In this document: piece by piece, positions 46,912 to 56,338 of the stretch
Position numbering within the stretch: position 1 is the first letter of the stretch
Layout: each line of letters starts with the position of its first letter
Assembly: GCA_036226585.1 (NCBI GenBank)
Contig: CP108997.1
Coordinates: forward strand, 496,001-560,000
DNA from: Streptomyces sp. NBC_00708
GTDB taxonomy: Bacteria; Actinomycetota; Actinomycetes; Streptomycetales; Streptomycetaceae
DNA: 64,000 nt
Reading direction: 5' to 3'
Program-made: the position numbers and the translations under genes
The notes under the pieces: model-generated
Seen by the model: only the letters and a program-made list of their open reading frames with translations
Databases searched by the model: none
Told to the model about the DNA's origin: nothing

Positions 46912-49341
46912 ATGGCACAGGGCACGGTCCAGGTGACGCACACCGGCACATCGCGGTGGCGGCGCCGCACGGGCGAATACGCCTCCCTCTCCGCGGCGCT
47001 CGAAGCCGCGGCGGACGGTGACGTGCTCACCGTCGCGCCCGGCACCTACCGGGAGAACCTGGTCATCGCCCGCGCGGTGACGCTGCGCGGGCCCGAGGGC
47101 TCCGTCGGCTCCGTGCGGATCGCACCCGCCGACGGGGTGCCGCTGACCCTGCGCGCCTCCGCGATCGTCCAGGACCTCCATGTGGAGGGTCAGGACTCGG
47201 CGGCCCCGGCCGTCCTCATCGAGGAGGGCGCACCGGAGATAACGGACGTGCGGGTGGTGACCCGCTCGGCCGCGGGCGTCGAGGTGCGCGGCGCCGCCCG
47301 GCCCACCGTGCGCCGGTGCACCGTCGACAATCCGGCCGGCGTCGGCATCGCCGTACTCGACGGCGCGGGCGGGGTGTTCGAGGACTGCGAGATCGTCTCG
47401 GCCGGTCAGTCCGGGGTCGCCGTCCGCGACGGCGGGCACCCCCGGCTGGAGCGCTGCCGGGTCCACCACGCCTCGGGCGCGGGCCTGTCCGTCACCGGTG
47501 AGGGCAGCGGCCTGGAGGCGCTGGGCTGCGAGGTCTACGAGATCAAGGGCAGCGGGATACAGGTGACGGCCCGTGCCGCCGCCCATCTCACCGACTGCAC
47601 GGTGCACCGCACCTCGGCGGACGGGGTCACGCTGGACACCGACGCGGTGCTCACGCTGGCCGACTGCGACATCCACGACATCCCGGAGAACGCGGTGGAC
47701 CTGCGTTCGCGGGCGGTGCTGACGCTGACCCGCTCGACAGTGCGCCGCTTCGGCCGCAACGGCCTGTCCGTGTGGGACCCGGGCACCCGGGTGGATGCCA
47801 ACCAGTGCGAGATCCACGACAGTACGGGCGACTACCCGGCGGTCTGGGTCAGTGACGGCGCGACGGTGATACTGGATTCCTGCCGAGTCCACGACGTGCC
47901 GGACGCCCTCTTCGTCCTCGACCGGGGCTCGCGCGCCGATGTCGTGGACAGCGATCTCTCCCAGGTCCGCAACACCGCGGTGTCGGTCAGCGACGGCGCG
48001 ACCGCGCAGCTCGACGACTGCCGCATCCGCGAGGTGTCGACCGGTGCCTGGTTCCGGGACCACGGGAGCGGCGGCACGCTGAACAACTGCACCGTGGACG
48101 CGGCGCAGACGGGCGTGATCGTCACCAAGGGCGCCGATCCGGTGATCGAGCGGTGCACGGTGACCTCGCCCGCCGAGGCCGGTTTCTATGTGTCGGCCGA
48201 GGGCCGGGGGACGTTCAACGGCTGCCGGGTGACGGGCAGCGAGGGCTACGGATTCCATGTGATGGAAGGCTGCCGGACGACGCTGACCCGATGCCGCACC
48301 GAGCGGTGCGCCCGCGGCGGCTACGAGTTCCCCGAGGGCACGGGCCACGGGGACGGTACGGGAAGCGGGCCGGTCGTGGAGGACTGCACGAGCGACGAGA
48401 GCGGGCTGCGCACCGCGACTCCCCCGCCGGCCACCGTGCTCACGGCCACGCAGTCCTCACCCGGGCTGCTCGGTTCGGTCCCCGCGCCCCGCCCCGTGGA
48501 GGCCGCGCCGGCTCCACCGGCCGAACCCTCCCGCACCTCCGGCGAGGTCCTGGGCGAACTGGACGCGCTGGTCGGCCTGGACAGCGTCAAGCGCGAGGTG
48601 CGGGCCCTCACGGACATGATCGAGGTGGGGCGCAGGCGCCGGGAGGCGGGCCTCAAAGCGGCATCGGTCCGCCGCCATCTCGTCTTCACCGGCTCCCCGG
48701 GCACCGGCAAGACCACGGTGGCCCGGCTGTACGGCGAGATCCTGGCCGCGCTCGGGGTGCTGGAACGGGGCCATCTGGTCGAGGTGTCCCGGGTCGACCT
48801 GGTCGGCGAGCACATCGGCTCGACCGCCATCCGTACGCAGGAGGCGTTCGACCGGGCGCGCGGCGGGGTGCTGTTCGTCGACGAGGCGTACGCCCTCTCC
48901 CCGGAGGACTCCGGCCGGGACTTCGGCCGCGAGGCGATCGACACGCTGGTGAAGCTGATGGAGGACCACCGGGACGCGGTGGTCGTGATCGTCGCCGGGT
49001 ACACGCACGAGATGGAGCGGTTCCTGACCGTCAACCCCGGGGTGGCGTCCCGCTTCTCGCGGACCATCACGTTCAGCGACTACGACCCGGCCGAGCTGCT
49101 GCGGATCGTCGAGCAGCAGTCCCAGGAGCATGAGTACAGCCTGGCGTCGGGCACCGGTGAGGCGCTGCTGAAGTACTTCACGGAGCTGCCGAAGGGAGCG
49201 GCCTTCGGCAACGGGCGCACCGCTCGCCAGACGTTCGAGTCGATGGTCGAGCGGCACGCCGGCCGGGTCGCCCAGCTCGCCGATCCGAGCACGGACGATC
49301 TCACTCTGCTGTACCCGGAGGACCTCCCGGAACTGCCCTGA
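46912..49341 (+). CDS. Right-handed beta-helix protein fused to CbxX/EccA-type AAA ATPase
   Basis: An 809-aa fusion. Residues about 20-480 are a parallel beta-helix built from repeated 22-24-residue coils rich in DC, RC and NC turns (for example VRRCTVDN, FEDCEIVS, LERCRVHH). A Pro-rich linker (about 500-535) leads to a CbxX/SpoVK-type AAA domain with Walker A GSPGTGKTT near 602, Walker B VLFVDEAYALSPED near 652 and sensor region VASRFSRTI near 710. The AAA part resembles EccA of type VII secretion and Rubisco-activase CbxX. The beta-helix likely binds a partner or polysaccharide. ATG at 46912. Overlaps the convergent gene by 41 bp. Function unknown. Confidence 0.88.
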   Translation: MAQGTVQVTHTGTSRWRRRTGEYASLSAALEAAADGDVLTVAPGTYRENLVIARAVTLRGPEGSVGSVRIAPADGVPLTLRASAIVQDLHVEGQDSAAPAVLIEEGAPEITDVRVVTRSAAGVEVRGAARPTVRRCTVDNPAGVGIAVLDGAGGVFEDCEIVSAGQSGVAVRDGGHPRLERCRVHHASGAGLSVTGEGSGLEALGCEVYEIKGSGIQVTARAAAHLTDCTVHRTSADGVTLDTDAVLTLADCDIHDIPENAVDLRSRAVLTLTRSTVRRFGRNGLSVWDPGTRVDANQCEIHDSTGDYPAVWVSDGATVILDSCRVHDVPDALFVLDRGSRADVVDSDLSQVRNTAVSVSDGATAQLDDCRIREVSTGAWFRDHGSGGTLNNCTVDAAQTGVIVTKGADPVIERCTVTSPAEAGFYVSAEGRGTFNGCRVTGSEGYGFHVMEGCRTTLTRCRTERCARGGYEFPEGTGHGDGTGSGPVVEDCTSDESGLRTATPPPATVLTATQSSPGLLGSVPAPRPVEAAPAPPAEPSRTSGEVLGELDALVGLDSVKREVRALTDMIEVGRRRREAGLKAASVRRHLVFTGSPGTGKTTVARLYGEILAALGVLERGHLVEVSRVDLVGEHIGSTAIRTQEAFDRARGGVLFVDEAYALSPEDSGRDFGREAIDTLVKLMEDHRDAVVVIVAGYTHEMERFLTVNPGVASRFSRTITFSDYDPAELLRIVEQQSQEHEYSLASGTGEALLKYFTELPKGAAFGNGRTARQTFESMVERHAGRVAQLADPSTDDLTLLYPEDLPELP

Positions 49342-51685
49342 CGTCGTCGCGGGCCGGGTCCGCCTGCTGGGGCAGGACGGGGTCGAGCCGTTCCAGGAGT
49401 GCGGCGCGTTCCTCGGCGAAGACGGGGTCGGCCTGGTAGTCGGAGTGGCCGAGGACCGGCTCGGGCAGCGGATGTTCGGGGGTCCGTCCGTAGACCAGCG
49501 GGTCCTTCAGCGGGCCCCGGTCGACCTCGGGCCCGGATTCCAGGCCGAGCCGGATCTCGCCGCCGATGGGGTCGGTGGCCCGCCACAGATTGCGCCAGCA
49601 GTGCACGGAGCGGTGCAGCCCGTGGAGCTGCCCGGGTCCGAAGTAGGCGGGGAACCACCGACTGTAAAGACGTTCGATGGGTGAGCCGCAGGTGAGCAGG
49701 GCGACCCGGGAGCGGGTGCGGGCGGGCAGCTGCCAGACGGCGGAGGCGGCCAGGACGCTGCCCTGGGAGTGGCCGGAGATGACGAGCCGGCCCCGGGTGC
49801 GGCCGGTCCAGCCGGACATGCGGGAGGCCAGGTCGGGCACGGCGCGTTCCGCGTAGCAGGGCGGGGCGAAGGGGTGGGCGGCGCGCGGCCAGAAGGTGCC
49901 GACGTCCCACAGGATGCCGATCGTGCGCCGGGCGGAGGCGTCGCGGTAGGCCCGTCTGCCGCAGGCGACGAAGACGAGGAAGCCGAAGCCGATCAGCCAG
50001 GAGCCGGTGGACTGCGCCGCCTCGGCCACCGATTCGAGGAACGGACCGCTGCCGTCCAGCGCGCGCCCGGGTACCTCCCCGGTGACCCAGGCACCGCCCA
50101 CCGCGCCCGCGCCGAGGAGCAGGGTCGCGCCGGAGACGAGGCCGAGCATGCCGGGCGCCGAGTCGGTGAGCGCGGCGGTGGCCCGGATGCGGGCGATGCG
50201 CTTGGTCCGTGACGGGTCGGGGAACGGCTCGCCGTACTCCGCGTCGACCACCGGTTCCAGCCGTCGCGCGGTCAGCCAGGTCCGTACGCCGAGCCAGCCG
50301 CCCGGTACCAGGAGCAGCACCAGGAGGACGGGGATGACGGACGCCTGCCAGCTGAGCAGCACCGGCGGCCCCTCTATGAAGGCGCTGCGTCCCATGCCGG
50401 GGCTGCCGGGGCCGTCGAGCCAGTCGGCGACGCGCTGGGCGACACCACCGGTCATCACGCCGCCCAGGGCGCAGGCGAGCATCGCGACGGCCGGTCCGCC
50501 GAGGCCGCGCAGGACGGTGCGCGGCTCGGGGCAGCGCCGGTACAGGTCGAGCGAGATCGCCGCGAGGAGGACCACCAGGATGCCCTCGGCGACGCTGACC
50601 GCCCGGAACAGCGTGACGTCACCGGGCAGCCTCCCGGAGGACGTCCAGTCGGGGCGGGACCAGGCGGCGTGGACGGCGGCGAGGACGAGGAGGGTCAGCG
50701 CGGCGCCGGGCAGCCAGGTGATGACGGCCCGGTCGAGCCGGTTGTCGAGGCGCCGTTCGCTGCGGCCCCGGCGGCAGACCACCCAGAGCACGACCATCAG
50801 CCCGAGGACGAGCGCGCCCTCGATGAGCCGGCCGAGGAGCGGGGCGACCGGTCCGGCGACGGCGCGGTCGTGGCGGGCGGCGGCCTCGGTGACGGCCGCG
50901 GCGACGGTGAGGAACCCGGCGGCGGTGTGGGCGGCGCGCAGCCGTGCGACGAGGCGGCGTCCGTACCAGAACCCGGGCCGTCCGAGCGCGGGGCGCACGG
51001 GGTCGGGGGCGGGCGCCTCGCCCGGCTCGTCCTCGTCGTCCGCGTCCGCCGCCCCGGTCAGCGGCCGCTGGGACTCGTAGGCGCTCCAGGTCCGGTTGGA
51101 GAGGAACCAGAGCAGACCGACCAGCGCGGCCGGCACCACGGCGGCCAGGGCGAGGCGGCGGCCCGGCTGGGACCACCAGCCGCCCTGCTCGGCGGAGAGG
51201 AATCCCAGCCAGGAACGCTGCCCGGAGCAGTCCGGCACGCCCGCGCACTGCCAGGCGGTGAGGTCGAGGGCGACTTCGCAGGCGGCGGCGGTCAGCAGCA
51301 CGGTGAGACTGAGCGCGATGAGCCGCACGAGGACGCCGTACAGCCGGATCGCGCGGGGACGCCGCCGGGCGGCGGGGCGCATCCAGTGGGCGAGGTTGAT
51401 CACCATGAAGGGGAGCAGCAGCAGCCACAGCGCGCGGGAGCCGTTGCCGGAGGTGAGGTTGGACCAGCAGTACGCCTCGGCGATGGGCTTCTCGCGGTAC
51501 CGCTCAGGGTGCTGTTCGGCGTCGGTGTCCGAGGAGCGCCGGTAGATGGCCGCGGTGGTGTCGCCCGTGACACGGACCGTGCGCGGGTCGACCAGCATCT
51601 CCTGGGGGGTGGTCCCGCCCACCCCGTGGACCAGTAATTCCAGCGCGGGACCGGTGCTGCGCGGGGCAGGGGTGGGAGAAGGCAC
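49301..51685 (-). CDS. Multi-spanning membrane protein with alpha/beta-hydrolase motif
   Basis: About 794 aa. Near the N-terminus is LELLVHGVGGTTPQEML, an alpha/beta-hydrolase oxyanion-type strand. Ten or so membrane helices follow (e.g. LWLLLLPFMVINLAHWM, LALAAVVPAALVGLLWFL). The C-terminal soluble region holds the nucleophile elbow LVISGHSQGSVLAASAVW near residue 660 and a late histidine-rich stretch. The hydrolase halves therefore flank a large membrane insertion, an odd architecture. Start: GTG 51685; a GTG 15 codons upstream is possible, and neither has a clear ribosome site. Its last 41 bp overlap the convergent AAA fusion gene. Lipid or ester hydrolase is a guess. Confidence 0.75.
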   Translation of the reverse strand: MPSPTPAPRSTGPALELLVHGVGGTTPQEMLVDPRTVRVTGDTTAAIYRRSSDTDAEQHPERYREKPIAEAYCWSNLTSGNGSRALWLLLLPFMVINLAHWMRPAARRRPRAIRLYGVLVRLIALSLTVLLTAAACEVALDLTAWQCAGVPDCSGQRSWLGFLSAEQGGWWSQPGRRLALAAVVPAALVGLLWFLSNRTWSAYESQRPLTGAADADDEDEPGEAPAPDPVRPALGRPGFWYGRRLVARLRAAHTAAGFLTVAAAVTEAAARHDRAVAGPVAPLLGRLIEGALVLGLMVVLWVVCRRGRSERRLDNRLDRAVITWLPGAALTLLVLAAVHAAWSRPDWTSSGRLPGDVTLFRAVSVAEGILVVLLAAISLDLYRRCPEPRTVLRGLGGPAVAMLACALGGVMTGGVAQRVADWLDGPGSPGMGRSAFIEGPPVLLSWQASVIPVLLVLLLVPGGWLGVRTWLTARRLEPVVDAEYGEPFPDPSRTKRIARIRATAALTDSAPGMLGLVSGATLLLGAGAVGGAWVTGEVPGRALDGSGPFLESVAEAAQSTGSWLIGFGFLVFVACGRRAYRDASARRTIGILWDVGTFWPRAAHPFAPPCYAERAVPDLASRMSGWTGRTRGRLVISGHSQGSVLAASAVWQLPARTRSRVALLTCGSPIERLYSRWFPAYFGPGQLHGLHRSVHCWRNLWRATDPIGGEIRLGLESGPEVDRGPLKDPLVYGRTPEHPLPEPVLGHSDYQADPVFAEERAALLERLDPVLPQQADPARDDVRAVPGGPPGTAE

Positions 51686-51867
51686 GTGCGTCTCGCTCTC
51701 GCAGGGGGAAGGCGGCTGATGCCCGGTCACCGCGATCGCGGGCGCGCGCCGGTGGCCGTGTCGTTCCTATCGAATCTCCCCCGGGCGACGGCCCGCGACA
51801 CCGCGTGGCAGGATGACTCCGTCTGTACGGACTCGTGTACGGCCAGAGGGAAGGGCAAGGCCCGGCG

Positions 51868-52704
51868 TTGAGCGAGAATCAGAATCTGCTCGCGGAGCAG
51901 CGGCGTGCGCTGATCCTCGACGAGGTGCGCCGGCGCGGCGGGGTGCGGGTCAACGAGCTGACCCGGAAGCTGAACGTCTCGGACATGACCGTCCGCCGGG
52001 ATCTGGACGCGCTGGCCCGGCAGGGTGTGATCGAGAAGGTGCACGGCGGTGCCGTGCCGGTGGTCGAGGCGAGCACGCACGAGCCGGGTTTCGAGGCGAA
52101 GTCGACGCTGGAGCTGACCGCCAAGGAGGACATCGCCCGTGCCGCCGCCGCGATGGCCGTGCCCGGCAGCGCGATCGCCCTGTCCGGCGGTACCACGACG
52201 TACGCGCTGGCCCAGCATCTGCTGGACGTACCGGACCTGACGGTGGTGACGAACTCGGTACGGGTCGCGGACGTGTTCCACGCGGCACAGCGGCCCGGTG
52301 CGCCGGGCGGCCGTCCGGGGGCGGCGACGGTCGTCCTCACCGGCGGGGTGCGTACGCCGTCCGACTCGCTGGTCGGCCCGGTCGCCGACCGGGCGATCGC
52401 CGCGCTCCACTTCGATGTGCTCTTCCTCGGGGTCCACGGCATCTCGGTGGAGGCGGGGCTGTCCACACCGAACCTCGCGGAGGCGGAGACGAACCGCCGG
52501 TTCGTGCAGTCGGCGCGGCGGGTGGTGGTGGTCGCCGACCACACCAAGTGGGGCACGGTCGGTCTCAGCTCGTTCGCCGCGCTGGACGAGGTGAGCACGC
52601 TCGTCACGGACGCCGGCCTGCCGGCGGGCGCGCGGGCGGAGATCGAGGAGCACCTGCCCGGTCTGCTGGTCGCCGGCGGGGACGACGGGCCCGCCGAGGG
52701 CTGA
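51868..52704 (+). CDS. DeoR-family transcriptional regulator
   Basis: A 278-aa DeoR/GlpR-type repressor. The N-terminal helix-turn-helix (AEQRRALILDEVRRRGGVRV, then NELTRKLNVSDMTVRRDL) is followed by the signature VEKVHGGA-like IEKVHGGAV and a sugar-phosphate-binding DeoRC domain with IALSGGTTTYALAQ, VVTNSVRVADV and VVVVADHTKWGTVG. Ligands of such proteins are phosphorylated sugars. TTG start at 51868 chosen for AAGG seven bases upstream; a GTG 11 codons upstream is an alternative. No sugar-metabolism operon adjoins, so the target genes may be elsewhere. Confidence 0.9.
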   Translation: MSENQNLLAEQRRALILDEVRRRGGVRVNELTRKLNVSDMTVRRDLDALARQGVIEKVHGGAVPVVEASTHEPGFEAKSTLELTAKEDIARAAAAMAVPGSAIALSGGTTTYALAQHLLDVPDLTVVTNSVRVADVFHAAQRPGAPGGRPGAATVVLTGGVRTPSDSLVGPVADRAIAALHFDVLFLGVHGISVEAGLSTPNLAEAETNRRFVQSARRVVVVADHTKWGTVGLSSFAALDEVSTLVTDAGLPAGARAEIEEHLPGLLVAGGDDGPAEG

Positions 52705-52752
52705 GGATTCCGCTCCGCTCGCGACGGGGCCGTCACGCCCTAGGATCGCGGT

Positions 52753-53214
52753 GTGGCCGTCTTCCGGATCGAGCGTTTCACCTCGTTGCCCGCAGCCGAG
52801 TCCTGGCGCCGGGTGACGGACTGGGAGCGGCATGCCGCGCAGGTGCCGCTGACCGTGATCACGGTGCCGACCGGGCTGCCGACCCGGGTCGGAACGGTCT
52901 TCGTGGCGCGTACCGGCGTGGGTCCGCTGGCGTTCGACGATCCGATGGAAGTGGTCCGGTGGTCCCCGCCCGCCGGGAGCCGGGCGGGGATGTGCCGGCT
53001 GGAGAAGCGCGGCCGGGTGGTGCGGGGCCGGGCGTCGATCGATGTGTATCCGAACCGGGCCGGCTCCCATGTGGTGTGGGTGGAGGAGCTGTCCGTACGC
53101 CTGCTGCCCCGCTGGGCCGACCCGGTGATCGCCGGTGCGGGCAAACGGGTCTTCGGCCGGGTCCTGGACTCCATGCTGGACCGCCCGGCGCCGCGGTTCG
53201 GCCGAGACGCCTGA
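52753..53214 (+). CDS. SRPBCC-type small-molecule-binding protein
   Basis: A 153-aa single-domain protein of the START/polyketide-cyclase-like SRPBCC superfamily: AVFRIERFTSLPAAESWRRV, then a beta-sheet body with FDDPMEVVRWSPP and HVVWVEELSVRLLPRW and a long C-terminal helix (AGAGKRVFGRVLDSML). It would bind a hydrophobic ligand; no catalytic residue is apparent. GTG at 52753, 48 bp after the DeoR stop, so they may be co-transcribed. Converges on the PLP enzyme gene. Confidence 0.8.
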   Translation: MAVFRIERFTSLPAAESWRRVTDWERHAAQVPLTVITVPTGLPTRVGTVFVARTGVGPLAFDDPMEVVRWSPPAGSRAGMCRLEKRGRVVRGRASIDVYPNRAGSHVVWVEELSVRLLPRWADPVIAGAGKRVFGRVLDSMLDRPAPRFGRDA

Positions 53215-53246
53215 CGCTCCGTCAACTTCGTTGCCTGCGGGCCGCT

Positions 53247-54383
53247 TTATCCCTCCGGCCAGCTGCCGGTCGCCAGGAAGTGGTCGATGGTCCCGGTGTA
53301 CGGGGCGATATCGAGGCCCTGCGCGGTCAGCCAGGAGTCGGAGTAGTACTTGTCCAGGTAGCGGTCGCCGGGGTCGCAGATCAGGGTGACGACACTGCCC
53401 CGGGTGCCCTGGGCGACCATTTCGGCGACCAGTTTGAACGCGCTCCACAGCCCGGTCCCGGTGGACCCGCCCGCCTTGCGCCCGATGGCCCGCTCCAGGG
53501 CGCGTACGGCCGCGATGCTCGCCGCGTCCGGGACCTTCATCATCCGGTCGATCGCGCCGGGCACGAAGCTCGGTTCCATGCGCGGCCGGCCGATGCCTTC
53601 GATGCGGGAGCCGCAGTCGCTGGTGGCGTGCGGGTCGTGATGGGTCCAGCCGTCGAAGAAACAGGAGTTCTCCGGGTCGGGCACGCAGATCCTGGTGTCG
53701 TGCTGCATGTAGTGCACATAGCGCGCGATGGTCGCCGAGGTGCCGCCGGTGCCGGCGGTGGCGACGATCCAGGTGGGCTCCGGATACCGTTCGAGCCTCA
53801 GCTGCTGGTAGACCGACTCCGCGATGTTGTTGTTGCCGCGCCAGTCGGTGGCCCGCTCGGCGTAGGTGAACTGGTCCATGTAGTGGCCGCCGGTCTCCGC
53901 GGCGAGCCGCGACGACTCCTCGTACATCCGGCGCGAGTCGTCGACGAAGTGGCAGCGCCCGCCGTGGAATTCGATGAGCCGGCACTTCTCCGGGCTGGTG
54001 GTGCGGGGCATCACGGCGATGAACGGCACCCCGATCAGTTTGGCGAAGTACGCCTCCGAGACGGCGGTCGAACCGCTCGACGCCTCGATGACCGGTTTGC
54101 CCGGCCGGATCCAGCCGTTGCAGAGCCCGTAGAGGAAGAGCGAACGCGCCAGCCGGTGCTTGAGGCTGCCGGTGGGGTGCGTCGACTCGTCCTTGAGGTA
54201 GAGGTCGATGCCCCAGCTCTCGGGCAGCGGGAAGAGCAGCAGATGTGTGTCGGCCGAGCGGTTGGCGTCGGCCTGGACCTTGCGGACGGCCTCCTTGAGC
54301 CAGGCGCGGTAGGCCGGGTCGGAACGGTCGATGTCGACGGTCGCCGCGGCTGCGCCGCCGCGCCCGTGCTCACTGGTGTCCAT
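53247..54383 (-). CDS. PLP-dependent cysteine desulfhydrase (Cds1-like)
   Basis: A 378-aa fold-type II PLP enzyme. The Schiff-base lysine lies in [10 protein letters not shown] near residue 81, the phosphate/asparagine-loop-like [12 protein letters not shown] near 108, and the cofactor glycine loop in [13 protein letters not shown] near 204. It resembles mycobacterial Rv3684/Cds1, which releases H2S, pyruvate and ammonia from L-cysteine; other cysteine-synthase relatives cannot be excluded. ATG at 54383 is chosen for GAGGAG nine bases upstream; a longer frame to 54473 has no site. Stands alone. Confidence 0.8.
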   Translation of the reverse strand: MDTSEHGRGGAAAATVDIDRSDPAYRAWLKEAVRKVQADANRSADTHLLLFPLPESWGIDLYLKDESTHPTGSLKHRLARSLFLYGLCNGWIRPGKPVIEASSGSTAVSEAYFAKLIGVPFIAVMPRTTSPEKCRLIEFHGGRCHFVDDSRRMYEESSRLAAETGGHYMDQFTYAERATDWRGNNNIAESVYQQLRLERYPEPTWIVATAGTGGTSATIARYVHYMQHDTRICVPDPENSCFFDGWTHHDPHATSDCGSRIEGIGRPRMEPSFVPGAIDRMMKVPDAASIAAVRALERAIGRKAGGSTGTGLWSAFKLVAEMVAQGTRGSVVTLICDPGDRYLDKYYSDSWLTAQGLDIAPYTGTIDHFLATGSWPEG

Positions 54384-54610
54384 CTGTGCGCTTCTCCTCG
54401 TACGACCGGTCTCGGCGGGGCCCACGATAAGCCCCCTACCTGCACAAACGTTGACTTTGATGGTCCATAGCACTTCCTTGGTGTCGCGGCCGGAGGCCGG
54501 TGCCGCCGCTCGGCCCGAATACGCCGTTCACGTACCGTCCCGCTCTGGTGCACAGGGCCCGGGATGGGCACACTTCGTCTCAGAGGTATCGCGAAGGGGG
54601 CGAAGGGGCC

Positions 54611-54952
54611 ATGTCCGAAACGGAGTTCAGCACCACGGGCGTGACGGAGTTCAGCGCGACGGGTGTACGCATCGACCGATGGGCGCGCTCGGTCACCAGG
54701 GCCGGGCAGGTGACCGTCAGGGACGGCCGGGTGGCCCTTCTGACGAGTTACGGGAGGGAGATCGACAGCGCGCCGGTGGGCACGGTGAGCGCGGGGAGAC
54801 CCTGGTTCGCGGGGGCGGACGCCACGGTGGCGCGGGTCAACGGGACGCGGTACCGGCTGACGATGCGGCGGCCGGACGGCAAACCGGGCGACGCGACACC
54901 TTCGCGCCGGTTCCTGGAGGCGCTGTACAGCGCGGGAGGCCGCCGGACCTGA
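54611..54952 (+). CDS. Hypothetical protein, 113 aa
   Basis: A small soluble protein starting MSETEFSTTGVTEFSATGVR, with an imperfect TEFS-TTG/TEFS-ATG duplication at the N-terminus and a basic C-terminal half (RYRLTMRRPDGK). It has no signal peptide, membrane segment or known motif. ATG at 54611 is preceded by GAAGGGGCGAAGGGGCC, a plausible ribosome site. It lies upstream of a SpoIIAB-like gene, in the same orientation with a 186-bp gap. Coding bias supports it; function unknown. Confidence 0.65.
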   Translation: MSETEFSTTGVTEFSATGVRIDRWARSVTRAGQVTVRDGRVALLTSYGREIDSAPVGTVSAGRPWFAGADATVARVNGTRYRLTMRRPDGKPGDATPSRRFLEALYSAGGRRT

Positions 54953-55138
54953 GAGCGGCGCGGCGGGGGCCACCGCGAGTTGCGGAGCCGTATGCCCTGA
55001 GCGACATTGGAGTCACGTCACTCATGGTGTACCGGCGGTGACACTGTGATCCAGGCCGCCGGCCCGGACTCAGCAGCGAGCCATGTGCTGGATCCGTTCC
55101 TTCGTCTTCTTCCGGACCTATTTCGGGGAGTCGCAGCC

Positions 55139-55657
55139 GTGATCAGCGAGCCAAGCAGGCACTGCACGGTGGAGCTCCAGGCCCTGCCGTCGCGGATCGG
55201 TCAGGTCCGCAGAATCATCTCGGCGCAACTGCGCTACTGGCATCTCGATTCTCTGATCGACCAGACAGCGCTGGGCGTCACCGAGCTCCTCACCAACGTC
55301 CACCGGCACGCACAGCCGGACAAGTCATGCACCGTCGAGATCGAGTTGCTGCTCGAACGGCTCACGGTGTCCGTCCACGACCACGATCCACGGCTGCCGA
55401 CCGTGCGCGAGGCCGACGACTCCAGTACCTCGGGGCGCGGGCTCGCACTGATCGCCGCGGTCAGCGAGAGCTGGGGAGTGCGCCCCCGGGGCGGGGAGGG
55501 GAAGGCCGTGTGGTTCACGCTGCCCACACCGGCCCCGCTCGCGCAGCCGTCGCACGTGCTGTACGGGGCGACGACCGACGGCCCCTTCGACCTGAGCGGC
55601 CTGAAGCACCTGGAGGGACCATCGCCCTCCACGACCCGGTCGGCCGCGGTGGGCTGA
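55139..55657 (+). CDS. SpoIIAB/RsbW-like ATP-binding anti-sigma regulator
   Basis: A 172-aa HATPase_c protein of the serine-kinase anti-sigma type abundant in Streptomyces. Motif N is DQTALGVTELLTNVHRHAQP near residue 46, G1 VSVHDHDPRLP, and G2 TSGRGLALIAAVSESWGV. It would bind and perhaps phosphorylate an anti-anti-sigma factor, or sequester a sigma-B-like factor. I place the start at GTG 55139 (SEPSRHC) with a GGGGAG site; upstream in-frame starts add poorly conserved residues. No sigma factor adjoins. Ends at a strong hairpin. Confidence 0.88.
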   Translation: MISEPSRHCTVELQALPSRIGQVRRIISAQLRYWHLDSLIDQTALGVTELLTNVHRHAQPDKSCTVEIELLLERLTVSVHDHDPRLPTVREADDSSTSGRGLALIAAVSESWGVRPRGGEGKAVWFTLPTPAPLAQPSHVLYGATTDGPFDLSGLKHLEGPSPSTTRSAAVG

Positions 55658-55662
55658 CATGG

Positions 55663-55700
55663 CGGAAGCGGGGCATCCCCACGGGGGTGCCCCGCTTCCG
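55663..55700. terminator. Strong hairpin terminator after the anti-sigma gene
   Basis: CGGAAGCGGGGCA pairs with TGCCCCGCTTCCG, and the stem nearly continues through CCCC/GGGG around an ACG loop, giving about 18 paired bases. It begins 6 bp after the stop codon. Confidence 0.85.
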
Positions 55701-55720
55701 TGTGCACGACAGCGCCTTTC

Positions 55721-55740
55721 TGTACCTACTAGTATGTACA
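55721..55740. promoter_or_regulatory. 20-bp palindromic TetR operator
   Basis: TGTACCTACTAGTATGTACA is palindromic except for one base pair (C/T at position 6/15). It ends 8 bp before the TetR start codon and so probably overlaps the promoter or transcript start of the TetR-cupin-DUF4865-hydrolase operon, giving autoregulation. Confidence 0.75.
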
Positions 55741-55748
55741 CTGCCTGC

Positions 55749-56309
55749 ATGAGTACTCCGGACCGTCTGATCGAAGCCACTCGGGAGCTCCTGTGGGAGC
55801 GCGGTTACGTGGGCACGAGCCCCAAGGCCATCCAGCAGCACGCCCATGCGGGCCAGGGCAGCATGTACCACCACTTCACCGGCAAGCCCGACCTGGCGCT
55901 GACCGCCATTCGCCGTACGGCCGACGAGCTGCGGGAGACCGCGGGCCGGGTGCTCGACACGCCCGGGTCGGCGTACGAGCGGATCTCGGCCTACCTGCTC
56001 CGCGAGCGCGACGTCCTGCGCGGCTGCCCGGTGGGGCGGCTGACGATGGACCCGGAGATCATCGCGAGCGATGAGCTGCGGGAGCCGGTCGACGAGACGA
56101 TCGCCTGGCTGCGCGGCAGGCTCGCCGCCCTCGTCCGCGAGGGCGTCGAAGCGGGCGAGTTCGCCCCCGGCGTCGTGCCCGAGGACATCGCCGCGACGGT
56201 CGTCGCGACCGTGCAGGGCGGCTATGTGCTGGCCCGCGCCGCGGGATCGACGGACGCCTTCGACGCGGGCGTCCGCGGACTGCTCACCCTGCTCGCCCCG
56301 CCCGCCTGA
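55749..56309 (+). CDS. TetR-family regulator of the downstream operon
   Basis: A 186-aa TetR regulator with DNA-binding residues in TSPKAIQQHAHAGQGSMYHHF near residue 27-47. A C-terminal region with RGCPVGRLTMDPEI is typical of the TetR_C_6-like group that senses small aromatics or electrophiles. ATG at 55749 lies 8 bp past a 20-bp palindrome. It is the first gene of a tight four-gene set, with 29 bp to the cupin. Expected to repress its own operon until a substrate binds. Confidence 0.88.
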   Translation: MSTPDRLIEATRELLWERGYVGTSPKAIQQHAHAGQGSMYHHFTGKPDLALTAIRRTADELRETAGRVLDTPGSAYERISAYLLRERDVLRGCPVGRLTMDPEIIASDELREPVDETIAWLRGRLAALVREGVEAGEFAPGVVPEDIAATVVATVQGGYVLARAAGSTDAFDAGVRGLLTLLAPPA

Positions 56310-56338
56310 CCCGCCGACCGTTTCAGGAGCAGCCGCAC

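Noticed and set aside
51820..51845. TGTACGG direct repeat before the DeoR gene
   Set aside because: Only two short copies with no dyad; too weak to call an operator.
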